From: Massilia sp. Se16.2.3
GTDB lineage: Bacteria; Pseudomonadota; Gammaproteobacteria; Burkholderiales; Burkholderiaceae_D
DNA: 64,000 nt
Direction of reading: 5' to 3'
Assembly: GCF_014171595.1 (NCBI RefSeq)
Contig: NZ_CP050451.1
Location: 1,984,001-2,048,000 of the forward strand
Under the pieces are notes generated by a model. It was not told the DNA's origin, did not search any database, and saw only the letters and a list, made by a program, of their open reading frames with translations. Position numbers and translations under genes: made by a program. Of the stretch, positions 39,518 to 49,836 are shown in pieces; within the stretch, counting starts at the first letter, position 1; each line of letters opens with the position of its first letter.

Positions 39518-39799
39518 TCCGCGTCAACGAATATCAACCCATCTTGTCGGCTTCACCAGATTGTAGCGATATGCCAACGGGCTGCGTCGCCTATCTCAGC
39601 CTATTTATTTGTCTGTCGTATAAATGAGCAAGAGAAATGGTATTTGCCATACATATCCGCGATAATGCATAGTTAGAATAATTTTTGGCTACGCAGCGCC
39701 CGGTGATCTCAGCACGCGGCACCTGGCCGTCTCCCCGCAAGACCGCACGCTAGCCGCACGACAAGCCTCCCCATTTCAGATTCGACAGAAGGAAAACTC
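39518..39799. other. Divergent promoter region between the pseudouridine and nucleoside operons
   Basis: AT-rich and gene-free. It should carry the punA-deo promoter (plus) and part of the kinase promoter (minus). Candidate -10 words TATAAA (about 39620) and TAGAAT (about 39674) are present without good -35 partners. No hairpin terminator is seen. Confidence 0.4.
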
Positions 39800-40642
39800 A
39801 TGTCCAGCAATACCCCATTCGAAGCCGCCGACGTCATCCGCGCCCGCAAACCCGGGTTTGAGCCACGTGTGGCGATGATCCTCGGTTCCGGTCTCGGCGT
39901 GTTGGCCGAACAGATGACGGACGCGGTCTCGATCAGCTATGCCGACCTGCCGGGCTTCCCGATCAGCACCGTGCATGGCCACGCGGGCGAGCTGGTGCTG
40001 GGCACCCTGGCTGGCGTGCCGGTCGTCTGCATGAAGGGCCGCGGCCACTTCTACGAAGGCTATGGCGCCCATGTCATGACCTCGGCCGTACGCACCTTCA
40101 AGCTGCTCGGCTGCGAGATGCTGCTGGTGACGAATGCCGCCGGTTCGCTGCGCCCTGAAGTCGATGCAGGCAGCGTCGTCGTCCTGACCGACCACATCAA
40201 CCTGCTGCCGGGCAGCCCGATGGCCGGCCCGAACGACGACCGCTTCGGCCCGCGCTTCTTCAGCATGGCCAACGCCTATGATGCCGAGCTGCGCAACCTC
40301 GTCAAGGAAACCGCCGCCGCCAAGTCGATCACGCTGCATGAAGGCGTGTACCTCGCCGCACCTGGCCCGAACTTCGAGACCGCCGCCGAAATCCGCGCCT
40401 TCCGCACGCTTGGCGCCGATGTCGTCGGCATGTCGGTGGTGCCGGAAGTGATCTCGGCGCGCCACTGCGGCCTGAAGGTCGTCGGTGTGTCGGCAATCAC
40501 CAACCTGGCCGAAGGCCTGACCCCGTTCCCGCTGTCGCACGAGCAGACCCTGAAGTACGCGGCCGTCGCCGCCAAGGACCTGGTCGCCCTGATCCATTCC
40601 TTCACCGAGCGCCTGGGTTCGATCCCGCGCGCAGCAGCTTAA
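39800..40642 (+). CDS. punA: Purine nucleoside phosphorylase (trimeric type)
   Basis: Phosphorolyses purine (deoxy)nucleosides to base and (deoxy)ribose 1-phosphate. The 280-residue protein belongs to the trimeric PNP/MTAP family: ILGSGLGVLAEQM, FPISTVHGHAGELVLG, MKGRGHFYEGYG, VTNAAGSLRPEVDAG, GPNFETAAEIRAFRTLGADVVGMS. It is not the hexameric DeoD. The ribosome site is GAAGGAAAACTC. It is the first gene of the punA-deoB-deoC operon; the guanine and hypoxanthine released feed guaD and xdh. Confidence 0.94.
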   Translation: MSSNTPFEAADVIRARKPGFEPRVAMILGSGLGVLAEQMTDAVSISYADLPGFPISTVHGHAGELVLGTLAGVPVVCMKGRGHFYEGYGAHVMTSAVRTFKLLGCEMLLVTNAAGSLRPEVDAGSVVVLTDHINLLPGSPMAGPNDDRFGPRFFSMANAYDAELRNLVKETAAAKSITLHEGVYLAAPGPNFETAAEIRAFRTLGADVVGMSVVPEVISARHCGLKVVGVSAITNLAEGLTPFPLSHEQTLKYAAVAAKDLVALIHSFTERLGSIPRAAA

Positions 40643-40661
40643 ACACCTGTCGAGGACTTCC

Positions 40662-41855
40662 ATGTCACGCGCATTCATTCTCCTGCTTGACTCCTTCGGC
40701 CTGGGCGCGCTGCCCGACGCCGACAAATACGGCGACACGGGCGCCAACACTTTCGGCCACATCGCCGAGTGGGCCGCGAAAGAGGGTAAGCCGATGTCGC
40801 TGCCGAACCTGGAGCGCCTCGGCCTGGCTGCCGCCGCCCACAAGGCCAGCGGCGAATGGGCCGCCGGTTTTACGCAACGCGAAGGTTTTACCGGTGCCTG
40901 GGGCGCCGCGCGCGAACAGTCGACCGGCAAGGACACGCAGAGCGGCCACTGGGAAATCGCCGGCGTGCCGGTGCTGTTCGACTGGGGCTATTTTCCGAAG
41001 ACCGTGCCGTCCTTTCCAGAAGAGTTGACGGACAAGCTGCAAGAGCTCACGGGCGTTCCTGGCTGGCTGGGCAACTGTCATGCATCGGGTACCACCATCA
41101 TCGACGAACTCGGTGACGAACATGTCGCTACTGGCCGTCCGATCCTGTACACCTCGGCCGACTCGGTGCTACAGATCGCCGCCCACGAAGAGCACTTCGG
41201 CCTCGAGCGCCTGTACGAAGTGTGCGAAGCGGCCTATGAGCTGGTCAAGCCCTACAACATCGGCCGCGTGATCGCGCGTCCTTTCCTGGGCGCGAACGGC
41301 AAGTACAAGCGCACCAGCAACCGCCACGACTACGCCGTGCCGCCCACCGCGCCGACGCTGCTCGACCACGTCAAGGAAGCCGGCGGCGAAGTCATCGCCC
41401 TCGGTAAAATCAGCGACATCTTCGCGGCCCAGGGCGTGACCCAATTGATCAAGGGTGTCGACAACATGGCCCTGTTCGACCGCCTGGTCGAAGTGGCCGA
41501 TACGGCGCCGTCGAAATCGCTGACCTTCGTGAACTTCGTCGACTTCGACATGCACTTCGGCCACCGCCGCGACGTCGCCGGCTATGCGAATGCGCTGCAC
41601 GAGCTGGACGCGCGCCTGCCGGAATTCATGGCGAAGCTGCAGGACGGCGACCTGGTCGTGATCACCGCCGACCACGGCTGCGACCCGACTGCGCCGGGCT
41701 CGGACCACACCCGCGAACACATCCCGATGATCTTCTTCGGCCCGCAGGTCAAGCCGCAGGAACTGCCGATCGCATCGACTTTCTCCGATATCGGCGCCAC
41801 CCTGGCGAACCACCTCGGCGTCAAACCCCTCTCCAACGGAACCGCACTGCTATGA
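40662..41855 (+). CDS. deoB: Phosphopentomutase
   Basis: Converts (deoxy)ribose 1-phosphate to the 5-phosphate. The 397-residue protein of the alkaline-phosphatase superfamily shows LLLDSFGLGALPDADKYGD, the phosphothreonine region GKDTQSGHWEIAG, HASGTTIIDELG, and metal ligands in VDFDMHFGHRRD, TADHGCDPTAPGSDHTREH. It lies 19 bases after punA, and its stop overlaps the deoC start by ATGA. Confidence 0.97.
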   Translation: MSRAFILLLDSFGLGALPDADKYGDTGANTFGHIAEWAAKEGKPMSLPNLERLGLAAAAHKASGEWAAGFTQREGFTGAWGAAREQSTGKDTQSGHWEIAGVPVLFDWGYFPKTVPSFPEELTDKLQELTGVPGWLGNCHASGTTIIDELGDEHVATGRPILYTSADSVLQIAAHEEHFGLERLYEVCEAAYELVKPYNIGRVIARPFLGANGKYKRTSNRHDYAVPPTAPTLLDHVKEAGGEVIALGKISDIFAAQGVTQLIKGVDNMALFDRLVEVADTAPSKSLTFVNFVDFDMHFGHRRDVAGYANALHELDARLPEFMAKLQDGDLVVITADHGCDPTAPGSDHTREHIPMIFFGPQVKPQELPIASTFSDIGATLANHLGVKPLSNGTALL

Positions 41856-42808
41856 CCCAGAACCTGGACTTCAAACGTAATACCGCCGTGGGCCTGGACC
41901 TCGGCTGGGTCAACGGCATCAAGGTCAACCGCAATGCGGCCGACCGCCGCGCCGCCAGCCTGGCGAACCGCCGCACGGTCAAGAAGGAATACCAGGCTGC
42001 CTGGCTGATCCGCGCCGTGCAGTGCATGGACCTGACCACCCTCGGCGGCGACGATACCCCGGGCCGCGTCGAGCGCCTGTGCATGAAGGCGATGCGCCCG
42101 CTGCGCGCCGACCTGATGCAGGCCCTCGGCCTCGAGTCGCTCACGACTGGCGCGGTCTGCGTGTACCACGAGATGATCACGCCTGCGGTGAAGATCCTGC
42201 AGGGCCGCCTGCCGATCGCCGCCGTGTCGACCGCTTTCCCGGCCGGCCTGTCCAGCCTGGAGACCAAGCTGCGTGAAATCGAGCTGAGTGTCGCCGCCGG
42301 CGCCACCGAGATCGACATCGTCATCACCCGCCAGCATGTCCTGACCGGCAACTGGCAAGCGCTGTACGACGAGATGCTGGCCTACCGCCAGGCTTGCGGC
42401 GAAGCGCACGTGAAAGCCATTCTCGCCACCGGCGACCTGGTCACGCTCGACAACGTGGCCAAGGCCTCGTGGGTCTGCATGATGGCCGGTGCCGATTTCA
42501 TCAAGACCTCGACCGGCAAGGAAGGCGTGAACGCGACCATTCCGGTGTCGCTGGTGATGACCCGCGCGATCCGCGAATACTACGAGCAGACCGGCTTCCA
42601 GGTCGGCTACAAGCCGGCGGGCGGCGTGTCCACCGCGAAGAGCGCGCTGCAGTACCTGACCGTGATGAAGGAAGAGCTGGGCAACGACTGGCTGCAGCCG
42701 CACCTGTTCCGCATCGGCGCGTCCAGCCTGATGACCGACATCGAGCGCCAGCTCGAGCACTACGTGACCGGTGCTTACTCGGCCGCCCATCGCCACGCGC
42801 AACCTTAA
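41852..42808 (+). CDS. deoC: Deoxyribose-phosphate aldolase
   Basis: Splits deoxyribose 5-phosphate into acetaldehyde and glyceraldehyde 3-phosphate. The 318-residue protein has the Schiff-base lysine in GADFIKTSTGKEGVN and the second active lysine in VGYKPAGGVST. It is longer than E. coli DeoC (259) because of an N-terminal extension, as in related bacteria and eukaryotes. Translation is coupled to deoB by a 4-base overlap. The acetaldehyde made is probably handled by the aldehyde dehydrogenase encoded next. Confidence 0.96.
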   Translation: MTQNLDFKRNTAVGLDLGWVNGIKVNRNAADRRAASLANRRTVKKEYQAAWLIRAVQCMDLTTLGGDDTPGRVERLCMKAMRPLRADLMQALGLESLTTGAVCVYHEMITPAVKILQGRLPIAAVSTAFPAGLSSLETKLREIELSVAAGATEIDIVITRQHVLTGNWQALYDEMLAYRQACGEAHVKAILATGDLVTLDNVAKASWVCMMAGADFIKTSTGKEGVNATIPVSLVMTRAIREYYEQTGFQVGYKPAGGVSTAKSALQYLTVMKEELGNDWLQPHLFRIGASSLMTDIERQLEHYVTGAYSAAHRHAQP

Positions 42809-42826
42809 ACACCGAACGGATTCGTC

Positions 42827-45205
42827 ATGCCAACAATTAAAGAGATTCTGCAAACTATGGATTACGGCCCCGCACCCGAGAGCACCAAAGAAGCAAACGC
42901 GTGGCTGGACCAGCATGGACGCCGTTTCGGCCTCTTCATCGACAACGCCTGGACTGAAGGCCTCGAAACCTTCGCATCGAACAATCCGGCCGACGGCTCG
43001 GAACTGGCGCAGGTGACGCAAGCCACGCCGGACGACGTGAATCGCGCCGTCGAAGCCGCGCGCCGCGCGCAGCCGGGCTGGGTCGCCATGGGCGGCCATG
43101 GCCGTGCCAAGGTCATGTACTCGCTGGCGCGCCTGCTGCAAAAGCACGCACGCCTGTTCGCGGTGCTGGAGACCCTGGACAACGGCAAGACCATCCGCGA
43201 AACCCGCGACGCCGATTTGCCGCTGGCTGCACGCCACTTCTACCACCACGCCGGCTGGGCCGCGCTGCAGTCGGAAGAATTCGCGGACTACCGCGCCGTT
43301 GGCGTGGTCGGCCAGATCGTGCCGTGGAATTTCCCTGTCCTGATGCTGGCCTGGAAAATCGCGCCTGCCCTGGCCGCCGGTAACACGATCGTCTTCAAGC
43401 CGGCCGAATTCACGTCGTTGACCAGCCTGCTGTTTGCCGAGATCTGCCAGCAGGCCGGCGTTCCAGCGGGTGTCGTGAACATCGTCACCGGTGACGGCCG
43501 CGTGGGCGAAGCCATCGTGAATCACCCTGGCATCGACAAGCTGGCCTTTACCGGCTCGACCGAAGTCGGCCGCATCATCCGCAAGGCGACCGCCGGCAGC
43601 GGCAAGAAGCTGTCGCTGGAACTGGGCGGCAAGTCGCCCTTCATCGTCTTCGACGACGCCGACCTGGACGCGGCCGTCGAAGGCCTGGTCGACTCGATCT
43701 GGTTCAACCAGGGACAGGTCTGCTGCGCTGGCTCGCGCCTGTTGGTGCAGGAGTCGGTGTACGACCGCTTCATCGCCAAGGTCAAGGTGCGCATGCAGAA
43801 CCTGCGCGTCGGCTCGCCGCTGGATAAATCGAACGACATCGGCGCCCTGGTCGACCCGGTGCAGCAGCAGCGCATCCACGGCCTGGTGGAAGCTGCCCGT
43901 GCCGAAGGTTGCGAGATCTGGCAGCCAGCCTGCGAAGCCCCAAGCGCCGGCTCGTGGTACCTGCCGACCCTGATCACTGGCGCCTCGACCTCGGCCGCCG
44001 TCGCCCAGACCGAAATCTTCGGGCCGGTGCTGGTCGCCATGAGCTTCCGCACGCCTGGCGAAGCAGTGCAACTGGCAAACAATACCGTGTATGGCCTGGC
44101 CGCCTGCGTGTGGTCGGAATCGATCTCGCTGGCGCTGGACGTCGCGCCGCAGATCAAGGCCGGCGTCGTGTGGATCAACACGGCGAACCAGTTCGACGCA
44201 GCTTGCGGTTTCGGCGGCTACAAGGAATCGGGCTTTGGGCGCGAAGGCGGCAAGGAGGGCATGTACGAATACCTGACCCACCGCAGCGAAGACCTGCGCC
44301 CGGCTGCACCGGTGATTGCCGAAAAGGGCAAGGTGAAACCGGCGGAAGAGGGGAGCCCGTTCGCCGTCGACCGCACCGCCAAGCTCTACATCGGCGGCAA
44401 GCAGGCCCGCCCTGACGGCGCCTACAGCCGCGCGATCATTGGTGCGAATGGCGCCTTCCTGGCCGACGTCGGCGAGGGTAATCGCAAGGACATCCGCAAT
44501 GCCGTGGAAGCGGCGCACAAGGCTGCCGGCTGGTCGAAAGCCACCGCGCACAACCGCGCGCAAGTGCTGTATTACATCGCCGAGAACCTGGCGATCCGCG
44601 CCGACGAATTCGCCCAGCGGATCGCCGCGCAGACCGGCGCCAGGGACGCGGCGCGCGAAGTCGCCGCCTCGATCGAGCGCCTGTTCTACTGGGCTGCATG
44701 GGCCGATAAATACGACGGCCTCGCACACCAGCCGCCGATGCACGGCATCACCGTCGCGCTGAACGAGCCGGTGGGCGTGATCGGCGTGATCTGCCCGAAC
44801 GAGAACCCGCTGCTGGGCTTCATCTCGCTGGTGGCGCCGGCCCTGGCGCTGGGCAACCGCGTGGTCGCCGTGCCGTCGGAAGCGCATCCATTGTCGGCGA
44901 CGGACCTGTACCAGGTGCTCGACACTTCCGACCTGCCTGGCGGCGTGCTGAATATTGTCACGGGTTCGGCCGACGAGCTGGCACGCACGCTGGCGACCCA
45001 CGGCGACGTCGATGCCGTGTGGCGTCATGACGGCTCTGCCGAGGGCTGCGCGGAAGTCGAGCGCCTGTCGAGCGAAACCTTGAAGCGCACCTGGGTCGGC
45101 GGCGGCAAGGGCCGTGACTGGTTCGATCCGAAGCAGGCCTGCGGCCGCATGGTCTTGCAGCATGCGAGCCAGGTCAAGAACGTCTGGATTCCCTACGGCG
45201 TATAA
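42827..45205 (+). CDS. ALDH16-type tandem aldehyde dehydrogenase
   Basis: NAD(P)-dependent aldehyde dehydrogenase of 792 residues. Domain 1 (about 25-490) is complete: GQIVPWNFPVLMLAWKIAP, catalytic glutamate near 265 in LELGGKSPF, cysteine pair near 299-300 in GQVCCAGS, and EIFGPVL. Domain 2 (about 510-790) has an ALDH fold (NEPVGVIGVICPNENPLLGF) but no cysteine or glutamate motif at the expected place. A second, non-catalytic ALDH domain is the mark of family ALDH16. Its place after deoC suggests it oxidises acetaldehyde or a related deoxyribose product; substrate inferred. Confidence 0.9.
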   Translation: MPTIKEILQTMDYGPAPESTKEANAWLDQHGRRFGLFIDNAWTEGLETFASNNPADGSELAQVTQATPDDVNRAVEAARRAQPGWVAMGGHGRAKVMYSLARLLQKHARLFAVLETLDNGKTIRETRDADLPLAARHFYHHAGWAALQSEEFADYRAVGVVGQIVPWNFPVLMLAWKIAPALAAGNTIVFKPAEFTSLTSLLFAEICQQAGVPAGVVNIVTGDGRVGEAIVNHPGIDKLAFTGSTEVGRIIRKATAGSGKKLSLELGGKSPFIVFDDADLDAAVEGLVDSIWFNQGQVCCAGSRLLVQESVYDRFIAKVKVRMQNLRVGSPLDKSNDIGALVDPVQQQRIHGLVEAARAEGCEIWQPACEAPSAGSWYLPTLITGASTSAAVAQTEIFGPVLVAMSFRTPGEAVQLANNTVYGLAACVWSESISLALDVAPQIKAGVVWINTANQFDAACGFGGYKESGFGREGGKEGMYEYLTHRSEDLRPAAPVIAEKGKVKPAEEGSPFAVDRTAKLYIGGKQARPDGAYSRAIIGANGAFLADVGEGNRKDIRNAVEAAHKAAGWSKATAHNRAQVLYYIAENLAIRADEFAQRIAAQTGARDAAREVAASIERLFYWAAWADKYDGLAHQPPMHGITVALNEPVGVIGVICPNENPLLGFISLVAPALALGNRVVAVPSEAHPLSATDLYQVLDTSDLPGGVLNIVTGSADELARTLATHGDVDAVWRHDGSAEGCAEVERLSSETLKRTWVGGGKGRDWFDPKQACGRMVLQHASQVKNVWIPYGV

Positions 45206-45234
45206 ATATGGTTGGCGTCTGTAATGACGCATTT

Positions 45235-45346
45235 GTAGGGTGGGCGGGTTCCCCGCCCACGCGGTGATAGGTAAAGGCTCCGATGTCGTGCGCGGGCTGG
45301 CATACGCTAACTATCACCGCGTGGGCGGGAGACCCGCCCACCCTAC
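45235..45346. repeat. 112-bp paired REP-like element inside the deo cluster
   Basis: The arms at 45235-45270 and 45311-45346 match in inverted orientation at 34 of 36 positions. They begin GTAGGGTGGGCGGG at the outer ends and end GCGGTGATAG. It separates the ALDH16 gene from deoA, 20 bases before the deoA start, and may attenuate or stabilise the operon mRNA. Confidence 0.95.
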
Positions 45347-45365
45347 GTTATAGAAAGGTTTAACT

Positions 45366-46688
<1,323 letters not shown>

Positions 46689-46700
46689 GAAGGCAGCATC

Positions 46701-47105
46701 ATGAAATACGCAAAACTGATTGCCGAAGCGGGCGCCGCGCGCGAACTGGCCTATGTGCCGTACTCGAAATTCCAGGTCGGCGCCGCCCTCGAATGCAAGG
46801 ACGGCCGCATCTTCCGCGGCTGCAACATCGAGAACGCCTCCTACGGCCTGTGCAACTGCGCCGAGCGCACCGCCTTCTTCTCGGCCATGGCCCACGGCTA
46901 CAAGCCGGGCGACTTCACGGCCCTGGCCGTGATCGGCCAGACGGATGGTCCGATCGCCCCCTGCGGCGCCTGCCGCCAGGTCATCCTGGAACTGGGCGGC
47001 AATGACCTGCCGGTGGTGCTGACCAACCTGAAGGGCGACATCCTCGAGACGACCGCGGCGGCGCAGCTGCCGAATGCGTTCGGGAGCTGGGATTTGAACA
47101 AGTAA
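46701..47105 (+). CDS. cdd: Cytidine deaminase
   Basis: Zinc enzyme converting (deoxy)cytidine to (deoxy)uridine. The 134-residue protein has the small tetrameric-type motifs VPYSKFQVGAAL, C53-A-E55 in NCAERTAFF, and C88/C91 in PCGACRQ. It lies 12 bases after deoA and is the last gene of the cluster, followed by two hairpins, the second a terminator. Confidence 0.97.
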   Translation: MKYAKLIAEAGAARELAYVPYSKFQVGAALECKDGRIFRGCNIENASYGLCNCAERTAFFSAMAHGYKPGDFTALAVIGQTDGPIAPCGACRQVILELGGNDLPVVLTNLKGDILETTAAAQLPNAFGSWDLNK

Positions 47106-47114
47106 GACTGCAAG

Positions 47115-47137
47115 GACCGGTGCTTGCCGCACCGGTC
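47115..47137 (+). other. GC hairpin after cdd
   Basis: GACCGGTGC pairs with GCACCGGTC around TTGCC; no T-run. It may protect the 3' end of the operon mRNA ahead of the terminator. Confidence 0.6.
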
Positions 47138-47147
47138 GATGTACTGG

Positions 47148-47183
47148 AAAGCGCTGCACGCGAAAGCGGAGCAGCGCTTTTTT
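47148..47183 (+). terminator. Terminator of the deo-cdd operon
   Basis: AAAGCGCTGC pairs with GCAGCGCTTT, followed by more T. It lies 43 bases after the cdd stop. Confidence 0.88.
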
Positions 47184-47210
47184 ATTCGCGCTTCGTCAAT
47201 GGCCGCCTCA

Positions 47211-47975
47211 TCACATCTGCTGAAACAAATGCGCATGATTCCGGCTTACCTCCAGCTCCTGCGGATAATTGCGCACCCTGAGCATCTGCCGCCCGCGCAT
47301 ATCGCGTGACACCTCGGCAATCGCATCCACCCGCACCAGCGTCGACCGGTGAATCCGCCAGAACTCGTCCGGATCGAGCTCGTCCGCCAGTTCCTTCAGT
47401 GTCTTGCGGATCAATAGTTCGGCAGTGGCCGTCTGCACCCTCGTGTACTTTTCATCCGACTGGAAAAACAGGATCTCGCGCGTGCTGATCATGCGCAGGT
47501 TGCCGCCGACTTGCGCCTGGATCCAGCGCAGGTAGTTGCGCTTCGGCGCCGCGCCCTGTTGCTGCAGCAGCTGGCCCAGCTGCGCCAGTTGCGAGCCGAT
47601 GTCCTGAGGGGCCTGGGTGAGCCTGCGATGAAGGCGCTCGCGGGTCGTCGACAGCCGCTCGGCGGTCACGGGTTTGAGCAGGTAGTCGATGGCGCCATGC
47701 TCGAAAGCATCCACCGCGTACTGGTCGTAGGCGGTGACGAACACGATGTGGCAACGGTTGTAGAGTTGGCGGGCCGCTTCGATGCCGCCCATGCCGGGCA
47801 TGCGGATGTCGAGGAAGGCGATCTGCGGCTTGTACCGTGCGGCCAAATCGACGGCTTCGATGCCATTCGTGGCCACGGCGACGACTTCGATGTCGGGCCA
47901 GGCTTCGAGCAGGCGTGCATGCAGTTGTTCGCGCATCGCTGCTTCATCGTCGGCAATCAGGGCAGTAACGCGCAT
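47211..47975 (-). CDS. LytTR-family response regulator
   Basis: Two-component regulator of 254 residues. The receiver domain has the acid pair DD at 9-10, phospho-Asp56 in FLDIRMPG and the lysine in YLLKPV. The LytTR DNA-binding domain starts at about 150 (ISTREILFFQSDEKYTRV, FWRIHRSTLVRVDAIAEV). It is the partner of the histidine kinase: its ATG overlaps the kinase stop (TAATG), with GGAGGGAGC upstream. Targets are unknown. The longer open frame upstream is an arginine-rich shadow of the kinase gene. Confidence 0.94.
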   Translation of the reverse strand: MRVTALIADDEAAMREQLHARLLEAWPDIEVVAVATNGIEAVDLAARYKPQIAFLDIRMPGMGGIEAARQLYNRCHIVFVTAYDQYAVDAFEHGAIDYLLKPVTAERLSTTRERLHRRLTQAPQDIGSQLAQLGQLLQQQGAAPKRNYLRWIQAQVGGNLRMISTREILFFQSDEKYTRVQTATAELLIRKTLKELADELDPDEFWRIHRSTLVRVDAIAEVSRDMRGRQMLRVRNYPQELEVSRNHAHLFQQM

Positions 47976-48865
47976 TATGCTCCCTCCATCATTTTGTACG
48001 GAATGCGCACCGAAGCGCAGGCGCCGCCGCCCGGTGGCGCTTCGATCACGAGCTCGGCCGCGGCGCCGTAGAGTAGATGGAGGCGCTCGCGGATGTTCGC
48101 CAGGCCCACGCCGTCGTCGGCATGCAGGTCGATGCCGACGCCGTCGTCGCACACGTCCACGATCAGCGTGGCGCCTTCAACCCTTCCTCGCACCGTGATG
48201 GTGCCGCCGGCGATCTTCGGCTCCAGACCATGCTTGATGGCGTTCTCGATCAGGGTTTGCAGCATCATTGGCGGGAAGGGTGCGCTGCCGAGGAAATCGG
48301 GCACTTCGAAACGCACCGCCAACCTTTCCTTCATCCTGGCCTGCATGATGGCCAGGTAGGCCCGTGAGAGTTCGAGCTGCTTGCCGAGGGTGGACCCGCC
48401 AGCGGAGCGCATCTGCGGAAGGCTGGACCTGAGATAGGCGATCAGGTGCGCATGCACCTTGGCCGCTTCCGGCGGATCGGTTTCGATCAGGCGGCCGATC
48501 AGGGCCAGCGTATTGAACAGGAAGTGCGGTTCGACCTGAGCCTGCAGGGCGGCCATCTGCGACTCGACCAGGCGCTGTTCCAGCGTCGCGACCTCGGCCT
48601 TGAGGGTGGCGTCGCGCGCCACGAGTTCGGCGCGGCGCTTGCCGCCGGCCAGCACCTTCACCCCGAAGGAAACGAACACATACCAGAACGCTGGCTCGGG
48701 GGTATTGACCAGCACAAAGAAGACGATCGCCAGGAACCAGGTCAAATAGAGTTGACGCCACTCGACGACGGCAAGCCAGTCGAAAAAGGCCCACCAGAGC
48801 GCCTTGGCCTCGGCGAAAGCCTGGCGCACGAAGTCGAGTGTCCGGTTGATCTGGCTTGCCTGCAC
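47975..48865 (-). CDS. LytS-family sensor histidine kinase
   Basis: A 296-residue membrane kinase. Two hydrophobic helices lie at about 38-55 and 58-74, then a short coiled coil and the His_kinase domain with phospho-His114 in QVEPHFLFNTL. The ATPase domain has N and G boxes (IENAIKHGLEP, DDGVGI, GVGLANIRERL). It starts at a GTG at 48865 with GGAGACTGAAC upstream; the frame is open further but without a sensible N-terminus. The small membrane protein gene ends 2 bases before it. With almost no periplasmic loop, it probably senses in the membrane or through a partner. Confidence 0.9.
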   Translation of the reverse strand: MQASQINRTLDFVRQAFAEAKALWWAFFDWLAVVEWRQLYLTWFLAIVFFVLVNTPEPAFWYVFVSFGVKVLAGGKRRAELVARDATLKAEVATLEQRLVESQMAALQAQVEPHFLFNTLALIGRLIETDPPEAAKVHAHLIAYLRSSLPQMRSAGGSTLGKQLELSRAYLAIMQARMKERLAVRFEVPDFLGSAPFPPMMLQTLIENAIKHGLEPKIAGGTITVRGRVEGATLIVDVCDDGVGIDLHADDGVGLANIRERLHLLYGAAAELVIEAPPGGGACASVRIPYKMMEGA

Positions 48866-48867
48866 GT

Positions 48868-49152
48868 TCAGTCTCCGTTGTGCGTCGTGTCGTGCGTGGT
48901 CGGCGTTGCGATGGGCGTCGTCTTGTCGCCATTGATGGCCAGCACCGCATACTTGACGGCGAGGAAGATCGCGAAGAGCGTCAATGCCGTCGGAATCACG
49001 GCGATGGCGCAGGCGACCAGGAAGGCGGCCAGCAGCAGGGCTGGCCAGGGCAGGGCGGAGAAGGTGCGCAGCCCGCCACGCACGACGCGCATGCAGCTTT
49101 CCGCGGCGTCTTCGAGTTCGGCGGCAAAGGACCGGAAAGTCGTGGTTTTCAT
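48868..49152 (-). CDS. Small membrane protein in the LytTR operon
   Basis: A 94-residue protein with one or two hydrophobic helices (WPALLLAAFLVACAIAVIPTALTLFAIFLAVKYAVLAI, about 37-75) and a Thr-rich tail. I do not recognise a family. GGGAGAACACAG precedes the ATG at 49152. It lies 2 bases upstream of the kinase start, so it is probably cotranslated and may interact with the kinase; this is inference. Confidence 0.7.
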   Translation of the reverse strand: MKTTTFRSFAAELEDAAESCMRVVRGGLRTFSALPWPALLLAAFLVACAIAVIPTALTLFAIFLAVKYAVLAINGDKTTPIATPTTHDTTHNGD

Positions 49153-49248
49153 CTGTGTTCTCCCTGTAAAAGTGGATCGGATGAACACACTGTATGCCAG
49201 CGAAAGGGTCGCTTGGTGCGTCCTGCGACGAAGCGCAATTTTCATGGG

Positions 49249-49836
49249 CTAACCGGTAGCGTCGCCCGACGAACGGGACCGCTGGTGCGCCTCCCAGCCA
49301 CGCTTGAGCAGGCCATAAAAGGCGGTGTCGGTGGTTTCGCCGGCGACGATCCAGCGCTCCGGCATATAGCCCTCCTGGCGGAAGCCCAGCTTTTCCAGCA
49401 CACGGCCGGACGCGATATTGCGCGGGTCGATATCGGCTTCGATGCGGTTCATGCCCAAGCCTTCGAAAGCATGCTCCACCAGCGCCGGCAGGGCTTCGCT
49501 GACGATGCCCTGGCCCCAGAAGCTGCTGCCGAGCGCGTAGCCGATTTCGCAGCGGCGGTTGTCGCGATTCACGCCGAACAGGCTGGCTGTGCCGACCAGT
49601 TCGTCCGTACGGGTGAGCACGATGCCGAAGCGCAGGGCGCTGCCGTCGGCATAGCCCTGGGAGGCGGCAACGAGCATCTCCTCGGCCTGTGCCATGTCGG
49701 TCCAGGCACCGCGCGACCAATAGCGTACGACGGCGGGATCGGAAAAGATCGCGAACAGGGCCGGGGCGTCGCCGGCGCCCAGTGGACGCAGCGTCAGGCG
49801 TTCGGAATGCAGTAGCGGCGGCAGCGTCTCAGACAT
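49249..49836 (-). CDS. GNAT acetyltransferase (RimJ/RimL type)
   Basis: A 195-residue N-acetyltransferase: SERLTLRPLGAGDAPALFAI at the start, RCEIGYALGSSFWGQGIVSEAL for acetyl-CoA binding, and NIASGRVLEKLGFRQEGYMPE near the end. This pattern fits the branch that modifies protein N-termini or small amines. The substrate is unknown. It stands 96 bases upstream of the small membrane protein on the same strand. Confidence 0.88.
   Translation of the reverse strand: MSETLPPLLHSERLTLRPLGAGDAPALFAIFSDPAVVRYWSRGAWTDMAQAEEMLVAASQGYADGSALRFGIVLTRTDELVGTASLFGVNRDNRRCEIGYALGSSFWGQGIVSEALPALVEHAFEGLGMNRIEADIDPRNIASGRVLEKLGFRQEGYMPERWIVAGETTDTAFYGLLKRGWEAHQRSRSSGDATG

Noticed and set aside
41582..45232. 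1216-codon minus-strand open frame
   Set aside because: It is antisense to deoB, deoC and the ALDH16 gene, with low-complexity sequence and no ribosome site.
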